Source of the DNA: Thereva unica
Taxonomy: Eukaryota; Arthropoda; Insecta; Diptera; Therevidae
NCBI GenBank assembly: GCA_949987705.1
Contig: OX465286.1
Coordinates: 3,077,445-3,141,444 of the forward strand
Direction: 5' to 3'
DNA length: 64,000 bases
The notes beneath the pieces were generated by a model. It did no database searches and was not told where the DNA came from. It was given only the letters and a program-made list of their open reading frames with translations. Made by a program: the position numbers and the translations under genes. How positions within the stretch are numbered: position 1 is the stretch's first letter; the number at the start of each line of letters is the position of its first letter. Below are positions 12,341-24,169 of this stretch, in pieces.

Positions 12341-12549
12341 AACTTTTATAGAGTTTAACTTATCGTAGTTGTCTGAGTTTTACAGTAGTACCCATTTCTA
12401 CATTCGAAGCCGAGCGGGAGGGTTACACATGTGGCTGAAAAACAACAGTTGATAAAAACACAACGAGCTGCCTCTTGAAAATAATCAAGATAATTGCGCA
12501 AGCAATTGATTAGTGAATTAAATTATAGAACATATCGCACATGCTGCAA

Positions 12550-14529
12550 TAAAAATTAATTTCCACCAACGTCAGCCAGCGATAGCAAGGTCATAAAAAT
12601 CTGAAAGAGCACCGCCAGTGTAGTGCTACCGCTCGAAGCCGTGAGCTGCTAGCCCTGAGACGAGCCCGGCATTCGTTCGGTTATTGCCTGGCCAGCGCGG
12701 TCCCATGACCGTTGCCTAACAAGCAGATAGGGAGCGCTTACATCAGGCACCCGCAGCAGTGTTTCGTTAACAGCTTATCGACAATTTTTTAACTAATTTA
12801 ACTAAAATTCTCGCTGCCGCTGTTGGCATGCGTGTTGTTTATTTGCTCGGAGCAGGAGCCAAAAGTGGTGATCGATTTTATTATCACCAAATGTTGACTG
12901 AAGCTGTTATCGTCGTTAATCTGTCTTCGGATTCAAAATTAAGCCGCCTGAGAGATAGACAGTTGTCCGATTGCGTCGCGCGTACACGCATGCCGTATTT
13001 GTAAACATTATCGAATGTGCCGCAGCAGCCCCGACTTAAGCCGCGGACGATCGCCACCAGCGGCATTTGGGTACACTCTGCTCGAGTTGCAGCAACCGAA
13101 GTGAATGTCTCGGGGTGCTCCGCGATTCGCTGTCTTTTTTTAAAATACGCTCCGTGCGGCTCTGGTTGTTGTTTTTATTATCTTTATCAGCGACGCTTAC
13201 CTGTCGGCGAACCTGCATCAATCCGCTGGGTGGCACGGCAACTGGACACTTGGTGAATTGTAAATAAATGAATTGTGACACGGTAGCCGAGTGTCGTGAG
13301 TGCATTCCATTGTGACAGAATTCCGGTTTTGTTTTGTTGATCGCTGATAGTGTTTCGGTTTAAAGTGCGGTTTTAAAAGCGAAAAAATTCCAAAAGATAA
13401 AGAGGAATACTTTACGTACAATATCGCAGGCGGCGGACTTTGGGCCACAGTTGTCTTGTCGCCGTCCGTTGGCTTCCGCCCGTCGATGTGCGGCTGCGTT
13501 GCTCCGTAAGACATTTTAATAACACAGCGGAGAGTGCGCGAAGGCGCGTCGCCGTTATCAGATCAGAGTCCGCTGTCATCTATTTACCTGAATCTAATCT
13601 CAGATCTGGGCTGAGACAAATTTTAATCACATTCGACTTTTTTTTATCTTCTTTGGCATTTTCTTTCTCTTTCGGTCGTTTTTTTCGGTGCGCTATTTTT
13701 AATCGCATAAATAAATAACAAGCAACAAAGTTTCTATCGTAAAAAGGGCATAGAATCAATTCGTTGCCTACAATTGAAAACAAAACAGCTATGTTCTTTA
13801 GGTACAACAGGTAACGGATAACGTTGTGAGTTACTTTCTTTTCTTAAATAAAAATAATTACATTTTCGATCAAATTTGCATTGGAAGAAAATAAACGGAA
13901 ACAAACAGACATTTTTAGAAAGACATTGATCTTTATAGTTTGTGTGGTATTGAAGCGATGAATATATTAAAAGAAAATTGTGAAATTTTTTAAGATCACT
14001 TAGACGTAAAAGTTGAGAAACTTTGACTATTTATAGTTTTATTATTTATTATTGTTTTGATAAGGAAGGGCGCCGTAAGGTGCGGAACTTGGATCCACTT
14101 AAACACTAAGGCTTGTTTTAAATTTAATTGAAACTGATCTGAACTTTAAGACAAACCATTTTTAGTGGAAAATATCAAGGCTTTCTCTGAAGTATTCGTC
14201 TATCCATCTCCTGCTACGTCTCTGCCACCAAGATCCGTTTTGGAATGCGGTTATCCTCTACCCTATTCGTTGCTTCATTAGCTTTTGTGTTTTTGTGGAT
14301 AATTTTTTGTGTACTATCTTTAATTAATCTGGTACAAGCTGCGACAGGACAGCTCGTATCCTGATCGTGGATTTACTTATTTCCTTTCTGTTGCGTTCAA
14401 CCACTCTCCGTTAAGCCATATAATCGAACTCGACTTTACAGAATTGGTCGAGTGGCAAGCAATAAAACTTATCAAACAATTTATGATCCTTTCGTATTTA
14501 TGCAAAAATTAATCATTTCCGTATTTCAG
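12550..14529 (+). other. Candidate promoter, 5' exon and first intron upstream of NPRL2
   Basis: From 12,550 to about 13,600 the DNA is distinctly GC-richer and CpG-rich, then falls back to AT-rich. A stretch at about 13,260-13,810 reads like a 5' untranslated exon, with a possible donor GTAACG at 13,811. The acceptor tatttcag (ending 14,529) opens the first coding exon of NPRL2, so at least one upstream untranslated exon is expected. Linking this block to NPRL2 is inference; it could be the first exon of another gene. Confidence 0.3.
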
Positions 14530-14558
14530 GATAACAATTCACCAATAAAACAGCAGCA

Positions 14559-16472
14559 ATGGGTACAAATTCAAAAGCAACCACAAAAGATACGATAAAA
14601 GGATCAACGGACGGAAATGTAGCAGGGAAAAATTATACCCAAACTAATATACTGTCAGCGCAGATTAATCAGAAAGACAACATTATTTCTGATAAGGCAG
14701 AGTTGTCCAATGTAGATGAAGCTGTAAAGTGTATATTTTTGTGTGAATTTCATGTCACTGCTGGACGAAAGATCACAGTACAAGTACCAGAAAATTATTT
14801 ATCAAGAGAGAATTTTGAAGTTGTTAGTCGTTATGTGATACCGCAAGTTCAGCTGCAGCGTAGTTTTTTAAGTGTGTAAGTCTACAGTTTGCGTTTCTTT
14901 TAAGCTGTAATTACATAAATGCACTTTGTTCAGTTCTCTTTTAGGCATTAAAATATTAGGATATCCTGTAAGAATTGACGATAAGCAGTATGCAAGGAAT
15001 GCATTTTATTTTAATGTTTGTTTTGTATTTGCCCCAACTACAAGGACAATCGGATACGAGCCAGTCGTTAGGAAGCTGTCCGAATATCTGGTAGGTATAT
15101 TGTTTTTACCGTTTGCTTGTGTTTTTTAAGAAATGTTCATTCAATTATCAAAAGTACTTTTTAGCTGGCTATGGAACATTCGAACAAATTGCTTTCACAG
15201 CAACAAAACAATGTACAATTAACTAGACTTGCTAGATTGCTGACACAAGTTCGAAATGATATTAATTCTAAGAAAATGTGTATGCTACAAGGTAAGTAGT
15301 TAGTTAAATCGTCTTTTTAAAGGCTGTACAACCGAGATCCGGTCCTGGCTTCTCGCAATAAATATGTCGAGTGGTGCAACTCCAATATAATGTTTAACAA
15401 TTTTGCAGAAGGAAGCACTCTCATACCATTATGTGTAGTCCCACGGTACTTAGAGACTGTTAAAATATTGCCATACCAAGCTGCAGCTTTGACAGATGAC
15501 TTTTACAAATATGTCAGAGATCAATGGGACTTAACAACACAAAGAGTGGGTAGCTTTAATTATTATATTATGATCCCTTAGCAGCAGTCTTATGCTCACC
15601 CAGATTTTACCGTATATCGATGGATTTAATCATGTTAATAGGATAACTGCTTTGGCAGATGTTGCACTTGAACTAGTCTGTGATTGCATTAAGCACTTAG
15701 TTGTCTTAGGAGTAGCCGTAATTGTTCCAGTTTTTCAATATAGCAACGTCTATCGACCTACACCAAAACTTTCGCAGTTTGCAAAAAGTAGAGAGTTGCA
15801 AAAGAAATGCATACAGAAATGTTCAAAATCAGGTAGATTAAAGGAATGAATTAAGTGTAATAACTAAATAAAAGAAATATTTTTATCTTTTCAATAGTTC
15901 GTCAAACAGCAAGCATTAGAGACGTTTTCCGAATATTCGCATCAATGGCCCATGGAGCAACATTCGGAGAGCTTTGCGTTCGGTTCAATCCAGCCGCGCT
16001 AAACATAAATGAGAAACAAATGGTATTGTTTGGCCAACTTGAAGGGCTTATACGGCGCGTCGATAAAGTGAGTATTATAAATAAATAATCATGATTTGCC
16101 CATTCCCAAAATAATTTCTCTTTATAGTATCCAGTAACCGTCAATAGAAATTTATTTGCAGGAGAAGAGGATGATATGCTGCAACAAAAATTAACATTAT
16201 CTGGCACATTGCCAAATCCAGTTTTTGAAGCACAGCCAATTCCTGGTGAATTTTTGCAGAGGCAAATAAGTAAGCCATTGCCGAGAGGTGGACGTGCCTT
16301 AAGATTTGGCTCTTCCACTTATCACGGCAATGGTAATAATAATAATAACCATGGAACAATATATAATGGGCTTAAGTCCTTCGATGAGATTTGCTGTGCA
16401 AATGGTATGAGCTGTCAACAGTTAGATGCAATATTAGATCGTGATAAACATGTTATTGTACTCCTTAAGTGA
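14559..16472 (+). CDS. Nprl2: NPRL2, GATOR1 complex subunit
   Basis: Coding exons are 14559-14875, 14934-15090, 15165-15291, 15409-15545, 15604-15832, 15898-16067 and 16128-16472. All introns are GT-AG and 58-117 bp, and phases match throughout, giving 493 residues. NPRL2 joins NPRL3 and DEPDC5 in GATOR1 at the lysosome, the GTPase activator for RagA/B that switches off TORC1 when amino acids are low. Visible motifs: C-I-F-L-C-E-F-H-V-T-A-G-R-K-I-T (about 58-73, longin start), Y-A-R-N-A-F-Y-F-N (125-133), Q-W-D-L-T-T-Q then I-L-P-Y-I-D-G-F across the exon 4/5 junction, F-Q-Y-S-N-V-Y, S-I-R-D-V-F, and S-F-D-E-I-C-C near the C terminus. Arg127 matches the catalytic Arg78 of human NPRL2. Relative to human there is an extra N-terminal stretch of about 45-50 residues and an Asn/Gly-rich insertion before S-F-D-E-I-C. 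An in-frame TAA at 14532-14534 supports the start. Confidence 0.96.
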
Positions 16473-16670
16473 GAAGATAGATTTTTGTTTTATTTTTTAT
16501 TTGGATGTAGTGTTTCGTAATGTTTTTTTTAATGAGAAATCGGTATATCCTTCTACTATTTCTGTAACACTGTAGCACTGTACTTTTTGCAATGATAAAG
16601 GAATATTTTATATGCATATCGGGTCTTATGTTGCAACATAATAATATACAATCTGTAATTTTTTATGTAA

Positions 16671-16676
16671 AATAAA
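16671..16676 (+). terminator. Nprl2: Polyadenylation signal of NPRL2
   Basis: AATAAA lies 199 bases after the stop codon, preceded by an AT-rich 3' untranslated region. It is the nearest canonical signal. Confidence 0.65.
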
Positions 16677-16713
16677 AGTCTTATCGAAAATCAATACATC
16701 TGTGAGTTAAATT

Positions 16714-16748
16714 TCACCCAGGGCTGATCAGTATTTCCCTTACCCCTC
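16714..16748 (+). repeat. Solo diverged piece of the 311-bp satellite monomer
   Basis: The words cacccagggctgatcag and tatttccc follow the monomer's caccccgggctgaccag and tatttccc in the same order and spacing. The match fades after about 35 bases. It lies 2 kb before the main array, just past the NPRL2 poly(A) signal. Confidence 0.5.
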
Positions 16749-16749
16749 T

Positions 16750-18280
16750 GTTATTCATTTCCAGCAATTCTTTAATCTCTATACCCCCTAAAGAGATTGC
16801 TATAAATCGGGGGAGACCCGCGACTTGAGCCGCCTGGCAACTACAGCAAAGTAACTGTCCGAAAATGTTGGCAAAAGCTACAAACTATCCTGGAAGAAAT
16901 GTTTACATATTTTTGTATGGAAAGATAAGTCCTGAATTTAAGCTAAACTCTTATATGATCCGAAAGACAAATCTATTTGAGCACCTCGTAGAGCACTGTA
17001 GAAATAATGGTACTCACCGCATTCCCCAATACCTCTACCTACACTCAAACACAAACACTAGCACTTTTTTCACTACACAACACAAGGTGGTTATCTGTAA
17101 AAAAGAAAGAAAAAACAGTTAGTTATTGGAAAATCTCAATCAGTTTGAAGAAGGGGTCAAACTATAGAAAGAGGATACTTACAACCGCTTTAAATTTCCA
17201 GATACTCCAAAGCTCCTCTTTTCCATGATGTTAAAAGCTGCTGACCGGTCTAGCTGCAGTGTTGGCTGCCAAAGGTATAATATGCTAACAGTATCAACCT
17301 GCCACCCTCTACTCTATATCCAGGAAAGTAACTTACCGTAGACGATTTGCTTGTCTTATCAGATGCTGGTGGAAATTCTTCCAGAATCACACTGCCCTTA
17401 CAATTGTCTTATCCACCGAGAATATACATATTTCCTGTAAGAGAGTTAATTTAAAAAAATACTGGCTAAAGAAATAAAAAGCTTTTAAGAGCCCCATAAT
17501 CTGCAAATATAGATATGTGTTCGCGACTTCGAAAAAATATGAAATCTCCTCTTTTATATATATAGTAATAACTCCCGGTAATATTTAATTAGAAAACATT
17601 TAAATAATATAAGAATTGACATAAATATAAAAGGAAAAACTCACAATTAAAATTAATTTTCTTTGTACATACAAAATGGCGGCACATTTGCATAGTAGTA
17701 AAATTTTATTTTTATTGTTTTACATTATTTAAAACACTGTTCTCCTTAATTTTTCTACCTAATTCTAAAAAAAAATTATTATTTCATTGATATTCAATAT
17801 TAATTTTAGCTAACTCACTGTTTTTATTAATTAAAACAGCCGTTGAATTTTACTTTAACAAAACCCAGTTCAGCGTGGTTATTTTTTCCTGTCCATGTTC
17901 AAAAAATGACAGTTCGTTCAGTAACGGGTTTTTTCGTTATTTTCGGCATTATCGTTAAAAAATTTGTGGGTTCAAATATTCTCACCTGTAATAGAAACTA
18001 TTAAATAAATTTAATTGAAATAATGTTTTTTACGATGTGGCGAAGGATATTTAATTATTCTAGTTTTAATGGAAATTTGAGTATTTTTAAAATAAACTCA
18101 AAAAGTATTATTTCTTGGGAACCGGATGTATTGTATACATGAACCTTTAAGATTTGACATATAGAGGATACAGATCTCCAAAGCTGGAAAAATAGTGCCA
18201 CCTGGACTCACCAACGGGAAGCAACGGTTAATTAACGGACGGCGGAAAGAAATCGAGGAAAAACTCGTAAAAGTATGCAA
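16750..18280. other. AT-rich intergenic DNA
   Basis: No gene or RNA recognised. From about 17,430 the sequence becomes very AT-rich and grades into the left arm of the foldback block. Confidence 0.4.
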
Positions 18281-18749
18281 TTTTTCACGTGTGATAATAT
18301 TAAAAGTTTATTTTATTTAATTTTAATTAAATTAAACAATAAAAAATTGTGAAATTCTGTTTTTAAGTAATTAAAAATATAATAGTATATATAAAAAATA
18401 CATATTTAATAATAATAGGCTTAATAACCATTATTGATGATAACGCAAAAACGCCCTAAAAACTGAGTTTGTATCAGTACGATTCTTATGCATTTTTTTG
18501 AGATTTCAGGAATAGGAATTTTCATTTTTTTTGGAATTTCTTTAATTTAAGTAGTTAATTTAACTTATTTAAGGTTTATTTAAGTCAATATATGTATTTT
18601 ATATAATTTTGCAGTATTTTTTTTGTTCTGGGTATATGCCTTTTTGCTTAAAACTGAGTTTAAACAACCAAACAGGATTTCAAAATTTATTTCCACCAAA
18701 AATACCCTAATATAATAATAATTAATTTTGAGGGAGTGATGCCTAGTTG
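18281..18749 (+). repeat. Left arm of the foldback block
   Basis: An AT-rich arm with an outer part (about 18,281-18,490) and an inner part up to the satellite. The outer part is found three times in this neighbourhood: here, inverted at 22,875-23,072, and again in this orientation at 23,309-23,545. Confidence 0.8.
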
Positions 18750-21427
18750 TAAAGGGACCTCCTAGGAAGTCTGTGAATTCAATCCCACCCCGGGCTGACG
18801 TGTATTTCCCGCGATACTGGCATTTTGCAGCCCTCCTTGGGAAATCACAAAAGAGGGGATAACTCCCGAACCCCTTGGAATTTCTCGGTAAACTTAACTG
18901 CGCTGGATTCAGGGGAGCGAGCCCTTTCCAACGAGGCCCCATTCATCCAAATCGGAGCACTTCATCCAAATCGGAGCACTGTAGCAAAAGTGCGAAAAAT
19001 CGGGCCAAAATATTCAAAGGGGGATTTTTTGCGGATTTGAGAAATCTCCGGGGTGGCCCTTTTTGGGGTGGGAAATTGTTGGGGACCTCCCAGGGAGTCT
19101 GCGAATTCAATTCCACCCCGGGCTGACCAGTATTTCTCGAGACAATGGGCATTCTGCAGCCCCCCTTGGGGAAATCACAAAAGAGGGGATAACTCCCGAA
19201 CCCCTTGGAATTTCTCGGTAAACTTAACTGCGCTGGATTCAGGGGAGCGAGCCCTTTCCAACGAGGCCCCATTCATCCAAATCGGAGCACTGTAGCAAAA
19301 GTGCGAAAAATCGGGCCAAAATATTCAAAGGGGGATTTTTTGCGGATTTGAGAAATCTCCGGGGTGGCCCTTTTTGGGGTGGGAAATTGTTGGGGACCTC
19401 CCAGGGAGTCTGCGAATTCAATTCCACCCCGGGCTGACCAGTATTTCCCGAGATAATGGCCATTCTGCAGCCCCCCTTGGGGAAATCACAAAAGAGGGGA
19501 TAACTCCCGAACCCCTTGGAATTTCTCGGTAAACTTAACTGCGCTGGATTCAGGGGAGCGAGCCCTTTCCAACGAGGCCCCATTCCTCCAAATCGGAGCA
19601 CTGTAGCAAAAGTGCGAAAAATCGGGCCAAAATATTCAAAGGGGGATTTTTTGCGGATTTGAGAAATCTCCGGGGTGGCCCTTTTTGGGGTGGGAAATTG
19701 TTGGGGACCTCCCAGGGAGTCTGCGAATTCAATTCCACCCCGGGCTGACCAGTATTTCTCGAGACAATGGGCATTCTGCAGCCCCCCTTGGGGAAATCAC
19801 AAAAGAGGGGATAACTCCCGAACCCCTTGGAATTTCTCGGTAAACTTAACTGCGCTGGATTCAGGGGAGCGAGCCCTTTCCAACGAGGCCCCATTCATCC
19901 AAATCGGAGCACTGTAGCAAAAGTGCGAAAAATCGGGCCAAAATATTCAAAGGGGGATTTTTTGCGGATTTGAGAAATCTCCGGGGTGGCCCTTTTTGGG
20001 GTGGGAAATTGTTGGGGACCTCCCAGGGAGTCTGCGAATTCAATTCCACCCCGGGCTGACCAGTATTTCCCGAGATAATGGGCATTCTGCAGCTCCCCTT
20101 GGGGAACCCGAACCCCTTGGAATTTCTCGGTAAACTTAACTGCGCTGGATTCAGGGGAGCGAGCCCTTTCCAACGAGGCCCCATTCATCCAAATCGGAGC
20201 ACTGTAGCAAAAGTGCGAAAAATCGGGCCAAAATATTCAAAGGGGGATTTTTTGCGGATTTGAGAAATCTCCGGGGTGGCCCTTTTTGGGGTGGGAAATT
20301 GTTGGGGACCTCCCAGGGAGTCTGCGAATTCAATTCCACCCCGGGCTGACCAGTATTTCCCGAGATAATGGCCATTCTGCAGCTCCCCTTGGGGAAATCA
20401 CAAAAGAGGGGATAACTCCCGAACCCCTTGGAATTTCTCGGTAAACTTAACTGCGCTGGATTCAGGGGAGCGAGCCCTTTCCAACGAGGCCCCATTCATC
20501 CAAATCGGAGCACTGTAGCAAAAGTGCGAAAAATCGGGCCAAAATATTCAAAGGGGGATTTTTTGCGGATTTGAGAAATCTCCGGGGTGGCCCTTTTTGG
20601 GGTGGGAAATTGTTGGGGACCTCCCAGGGAGTCTGCGAATTCAATTCCACCCCGGGCTGACCAGTATTTCCCGAGATAATGGCCATTCTGCAGCTCCCCT
20701 TGGGGAAATCACCAAAGAGGGGATAACTCCCGAACCCCTTGGAATTTCTCGGTAAACTTAACTGCGCTGGATTCAGGGGAGCGAGCCCTTTCCAACGAGG
20801 CCCCATTCATCCAAATCGGAGCACTGTAGCAAAAGTGCGAAAAATCGGGCCAAAATATTCAAAGGGGGATTTTTTGCGGATTTGAGAAATCTCCGGGGTG
20901 GCCCTTTTTGGGGTGGGAAATTGTTGGGGACCTCCCAGGGAGTCTGCGAATTCAATTCCACCCCGGGCTGACCAGTATTTCCCGAGATAATGGCCATTCT
21001 GCAGCTCCCCTTGGGGAAATCACAAAAGAGGGGATAACTCCCGAACCCCTTGGAATTTCTCGGTAAACTTAACTGCGCTGGATTCAGGGGAGCGAGCCCT
21101 TTCCAACGAGGCCCCATTCATCCAAATCGGAGCACTGTAGCAAAAGTGCGAAAAATCGGGCCAAAATATTCAAAGGGGGATTTTTTGCGGATTTGAGAAA
21201 TCTCCGGGGTGGCCCTTTTTGGGGTGGGAAATTGTTGGGGACCTCCCAGGGAGTCTGCGAATTCAATTCCACCCCGGGCTGACCAGTATTTCCCGAGATA
21301 ATGGGCATTCTGCAGCCCTTCTTGGAGAAATCACAAAAGAGGGCATAACTCCCGAACCCATTGGTATTTCTGGGCAAACTCAGGTGGGTTGAATTCAGGG
21401 AAGCGAGCCCTTTCCAACGAGGCATCA
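18750..21427 (+). repeat. 311-bp tandem satellite array, about 8.6 copies
   Basis: Each copy has one GAATTC at a fixed place: 18775, 19103, 19414, 19725, 20036, 20326, 20637, 20948, 21259. Spacing is 311 except the first (328, with an extra partial duplication around atccaaatcggagcac) and the fifth (290, a 21-base deletion near 20,100). The inner copies are almost identical, while the first and last half-copies are clearly diverged. The monomer is much more GC-rich than its flanks. Overlapping 114-codon minus-strand frames arise from the repeat and are not genes. Confidence 0.97.
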
Positions 21428-23072
21428 TTAGTTAAAATTAATTATTATATATTAGGTATTTTTTAGCAATTCCATGTTGAAATCTTGTTGTTTAGGAGTT
21501 TATATTTAATTTTATACAACAAAAATCTATTCTCAAAACAAAATAATGCTGCCAAATTTTATAAAATATATAAATTCACTTAAATTAACCCTAAATAAGT
21601 TAAATTAACTACTTAAATTAAAGAAATTCAAAAAAAAAGAAAAAATTGCAATTCCTGTAATCTCAAAGAAATGCATAAGAATCGCGCAACTAACAAACTC
21701 TCCAGAGAAAAACTCTTGGAAATTGTGAAATTATCTCATAAGACTCTCTTAACACTCTTCGATACCCTCAAGAAGATAGCTCTTGTAATAAGAATTAAAT
21801 TAACACTCATAGTAGTATTATTATGAGATAATAAGTCTACTAGAGTTACTAAGCCTTTCATTCTCATAATGAGATAATGTTTATACTCTTATATTGAGTG
21901 CAAGAAAACCTCTATTCTTATTGTGTCTTTTTTATTAAAGCTTTACTCTCAAAGGCTTTAACTGTCAAAAAATGTCCTTATGAGTGTTATGACACTTATA
22001 AGAAAGTTCTTACAAGACTTCAAGTATATCCCTTCTTATATAAATGCTCTTATGAGACGAAAAATGTTAAAACATTTATAAGAAGACTTTTATTAGTGCA
22101 AAAAGACTACCATCTCATAACCAGAATTTTGTTCTTATAAAAAAACTTAAACCATCGAGCGGCCATACTTTCGTTTAATATAGAATTTTATACTGAAACG
22201 AAATTCCACAAATCAAGCTAATTTACCTAATTGAATATGCGCAAAGTATACAAAGTTATTTCTTTCAGATGATAAATCAATTTAAAATAAATTATTGAGC
22301 GATATCTACTAAAGCTTTTATTTTTTTCTTAAGAAATAAAATTTCAAAAAATATGTTAAAGTTTGATTATTTTTAAGGCGCTTTGATTTTTATCGAGGTA
22401 GAATGGTTGTTATTATCGGTAAAGTTTCAATCGCAATAAAATTGCGACTAATATTTTCGTTAAAAATCGAATTCTAAAGTTTATTATCATACATAATAAA
22501 TATTAAATTCTTAAGTGTTATATTTTTCGAATAGATTTTTATGACAGTTATTTAGAGCAAATAACTCTCATAAAAATTATTTTATTCTAAACAACATCGC
22601 CTTTCCATATATTGCTCCCTTTCTAACAGTTCTGTTAAGGAGAGTATAGCTCTTACAGCGCCCTTATAGTTACCCTTGCAAAGAGAGCTAAGGTATTTTT
22701 ATAAGACAAAAATAACTCTCATAATTGTGCCATTTAATTCTCACAACGCACTCATAAAGCACTTGTAGTGTTCTATAAGAGTAAGTTATGAGAGTGATAC
22801 TCTCTTAAAAAAGTCGAATATCCTCTCATAAGACACTAGTAGAGTCTTATGAGACGAATTTTGTTACTTGGGCGTACTGATACAAACTCAGTTTTTAGGC
22901 AGTTTTTCGTTATCGTCAATAATAGTTATTAAGGTAATTATTATTAAATATATATTATTTATATATTCTTTTATATTTTTAATTACTTAAAAACAGCATT
23001 TTACAATTTTTTATTGTTTAATTTAATTAAAATCAATTAAATAAACTTCTGAAATTATCAAACGTGGAAAAT
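21420..23072 (-). repeat. Right arm of the foldback block, split by an insertion
   Basis: The inner part, 21,420-21,684, and outer part, 22,875-23,072, are the reverse complement of the left arm. They are separated by a 1.19-kb segment absent from the left arm. The junction falls in atgcataagaatcg / tactgatac, which is continuous in the left arm. Confidence 0.8.
21685..22874. mobile_element. 1.19-kb insertion with short terminal inverted repeats
   Basis: The segment interrupts the right foldback arm. Its ends read cgcaactaacaaa and, inverted, cgcccaagtaacaaa, which are similar apart from a two-base gap. The interior is AT-rich and carries many copies of a short word, ctcataag/cttatgag and near variants. 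The longest frame (80 codons) shows no family features. It looks like a non-autonomous DNA element. A clear target duplication was not established; CG flanks are possible. Confidence 0.55.
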
Positions 23073-23118
23073 TGCATATTTTTAAGAGTCTAATATCTAA
23101 CCATTGTTTAAAAGTTTC

Positions 23119-23259
23119 GTTTTTTGGTAACCGCAGGGATCCTCTATCTAATGGATAAATTTACAAAGCCAAGTCTCGTAAATTTGTATAAGAAAACTCC
23201 AAACTTCACATTGTAATTTCTGACATATCATACAGGATCCGTGCGGTTACCAAAAAACG
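23119..23259. repeat. Small inverted-repeat element, 141 bp
   Basis: The ends cgttttttggtaaccgc and gcggttaccaaaaaacg are perfect reverse complements over 17 bases, with ggatcct/aggatcc just inside. It lies between the inverted and direct copies of the foldback outer arm, so it may be the centre of a second palindrome. Confidence 0.7.
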
Positions 23260-23308
23260 CTCGCTTTCTTCGATTGGGTATTAGCCCCCTACAGCTATGC
23301 AATTTTTT

Positions 23309-23545
23309 ACTATGCTACATATAGTGCTACTTGATAATTTCAAAAGTTTATTTTATTGATTTTAATTAAATTAAACAACAAAAAATTGTGAAATTCTGTT
23401 TTTAAGTAATTAAAAATATAATAGAATATATAAATAATACATATTTAATAACAATATGCTTTATAACGATTATTGATGGTAACGTAAAAACGGTCTAAAA
23501 ACTGAATTTTTATCAGTCCGATTCTTGTGCTTTTTTGCACTATTT
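23309..23545 (+). repeat. Third copy of the foldback outer arm
   Basis: Starting near tgcaatttttta and running through gtgaaattctgtttttaagt to tatcagt-cgattctt, this matches 18,279-18,490 in the same orientation with scattered changes. With the inverted copy at 22,875-23,072 it forms a second, shorter foldback around 23,119-23,259. Confidence 0.8.
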
Positions 23546-24169
23546 TTTCTTTTGCTCAGTCAGTATACTCCCGCACTCACAGCTGTAACCGATTGTGTTC
23601 CATTTAACCTGATTAAACTATTAATCCGGCACCCATGATATTTCCTGGGATAAAAACGTTTTATAACTAGCAAATAAAAACGTCATATCATACCCCGCCA
23701 TCTGTTGTTTTCTAGCTAAATACTAATAATTATTCTTATTCGAGAAAAGTATCTTTCGTGCTATAAATATACCTTTGCCTGAAGTTTTCTAGCAGTTTCG
23801 TGTTATGTTGATGAAAATTGAAAACCAAGAGTGTGTGAGTAATTAGTTGGGTTTGTGTCGGATTGAGTTTTTTTTAAAAACAATTTTTTTCTTATAAATA
23901 TTTGCTTTAAATGCAGTTAAGCAATGCGATATTAAATATAATTATTAAAAGTGTTCAATAAGCATGAATATCTGAAATATTAAATGATAAGGGCATCGCT
24001 GTTGTAAAGAATAATGAAGTCGAGTGATGACAGAGAATTACGAAGTTTTTAAGCCATCTTCGAACGCAATACACACAAAGGTGATGTTTCAAATTTAAAT
24101 TTGTGTTTGTGGACCGCTGATATGGCGATAGGTGAACACACTCGCCGCTTTTGGTTGGGTAAACACATT

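Larger units (their letters stand above)
18281..23072. mobile_element. Composite foldback-like element with internal satellite array
   Basis: The left arm (about 18,281-18,749) is repeated as its reverse complement on the other side of the tandem array, first at 21,420-21,684 and then, after an inserted segment, at 22,875-23,072. The order of words is preserved. For example, gtagttaatttaacttattt in the left arm matches aaataagttaaattaactac at about 21,593-21,612. The end word ctgagtttgtatcagtacg (left) matches cgtactgatacaaactcag (22,873-22,891). Long AT-rich inverted arms enclosing direct GC-rich repeats is the plan of foldback transposons. No transposase frame is visible, so it would be non-autonomous. 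Confidence 0.75.

Noticed and set aside
14945..14960. Alternative NPRL2 acceptor at 14,943-14,944
   Set aside because: Using it puts a stop codon immediately in frame. The acceptor at 14,932-14,933 keeps phase and matches the length of human NPRL2 there.
14926..15129. Separate short gene starting at 14,926
   Set aside because: Its start lies in an NPRL2 intron. The conserved part is NPRL2 exon 2, entered by the acceptor ending at 14,933.
18943..21428. Series of minus-strand frames of 107-120 codons with almost identical translations
   Set aside because: They are produced by the 311-bp tandem repeat, overlap each other by repeat geometry, and 311 is not a multiple of three. No domain is present.
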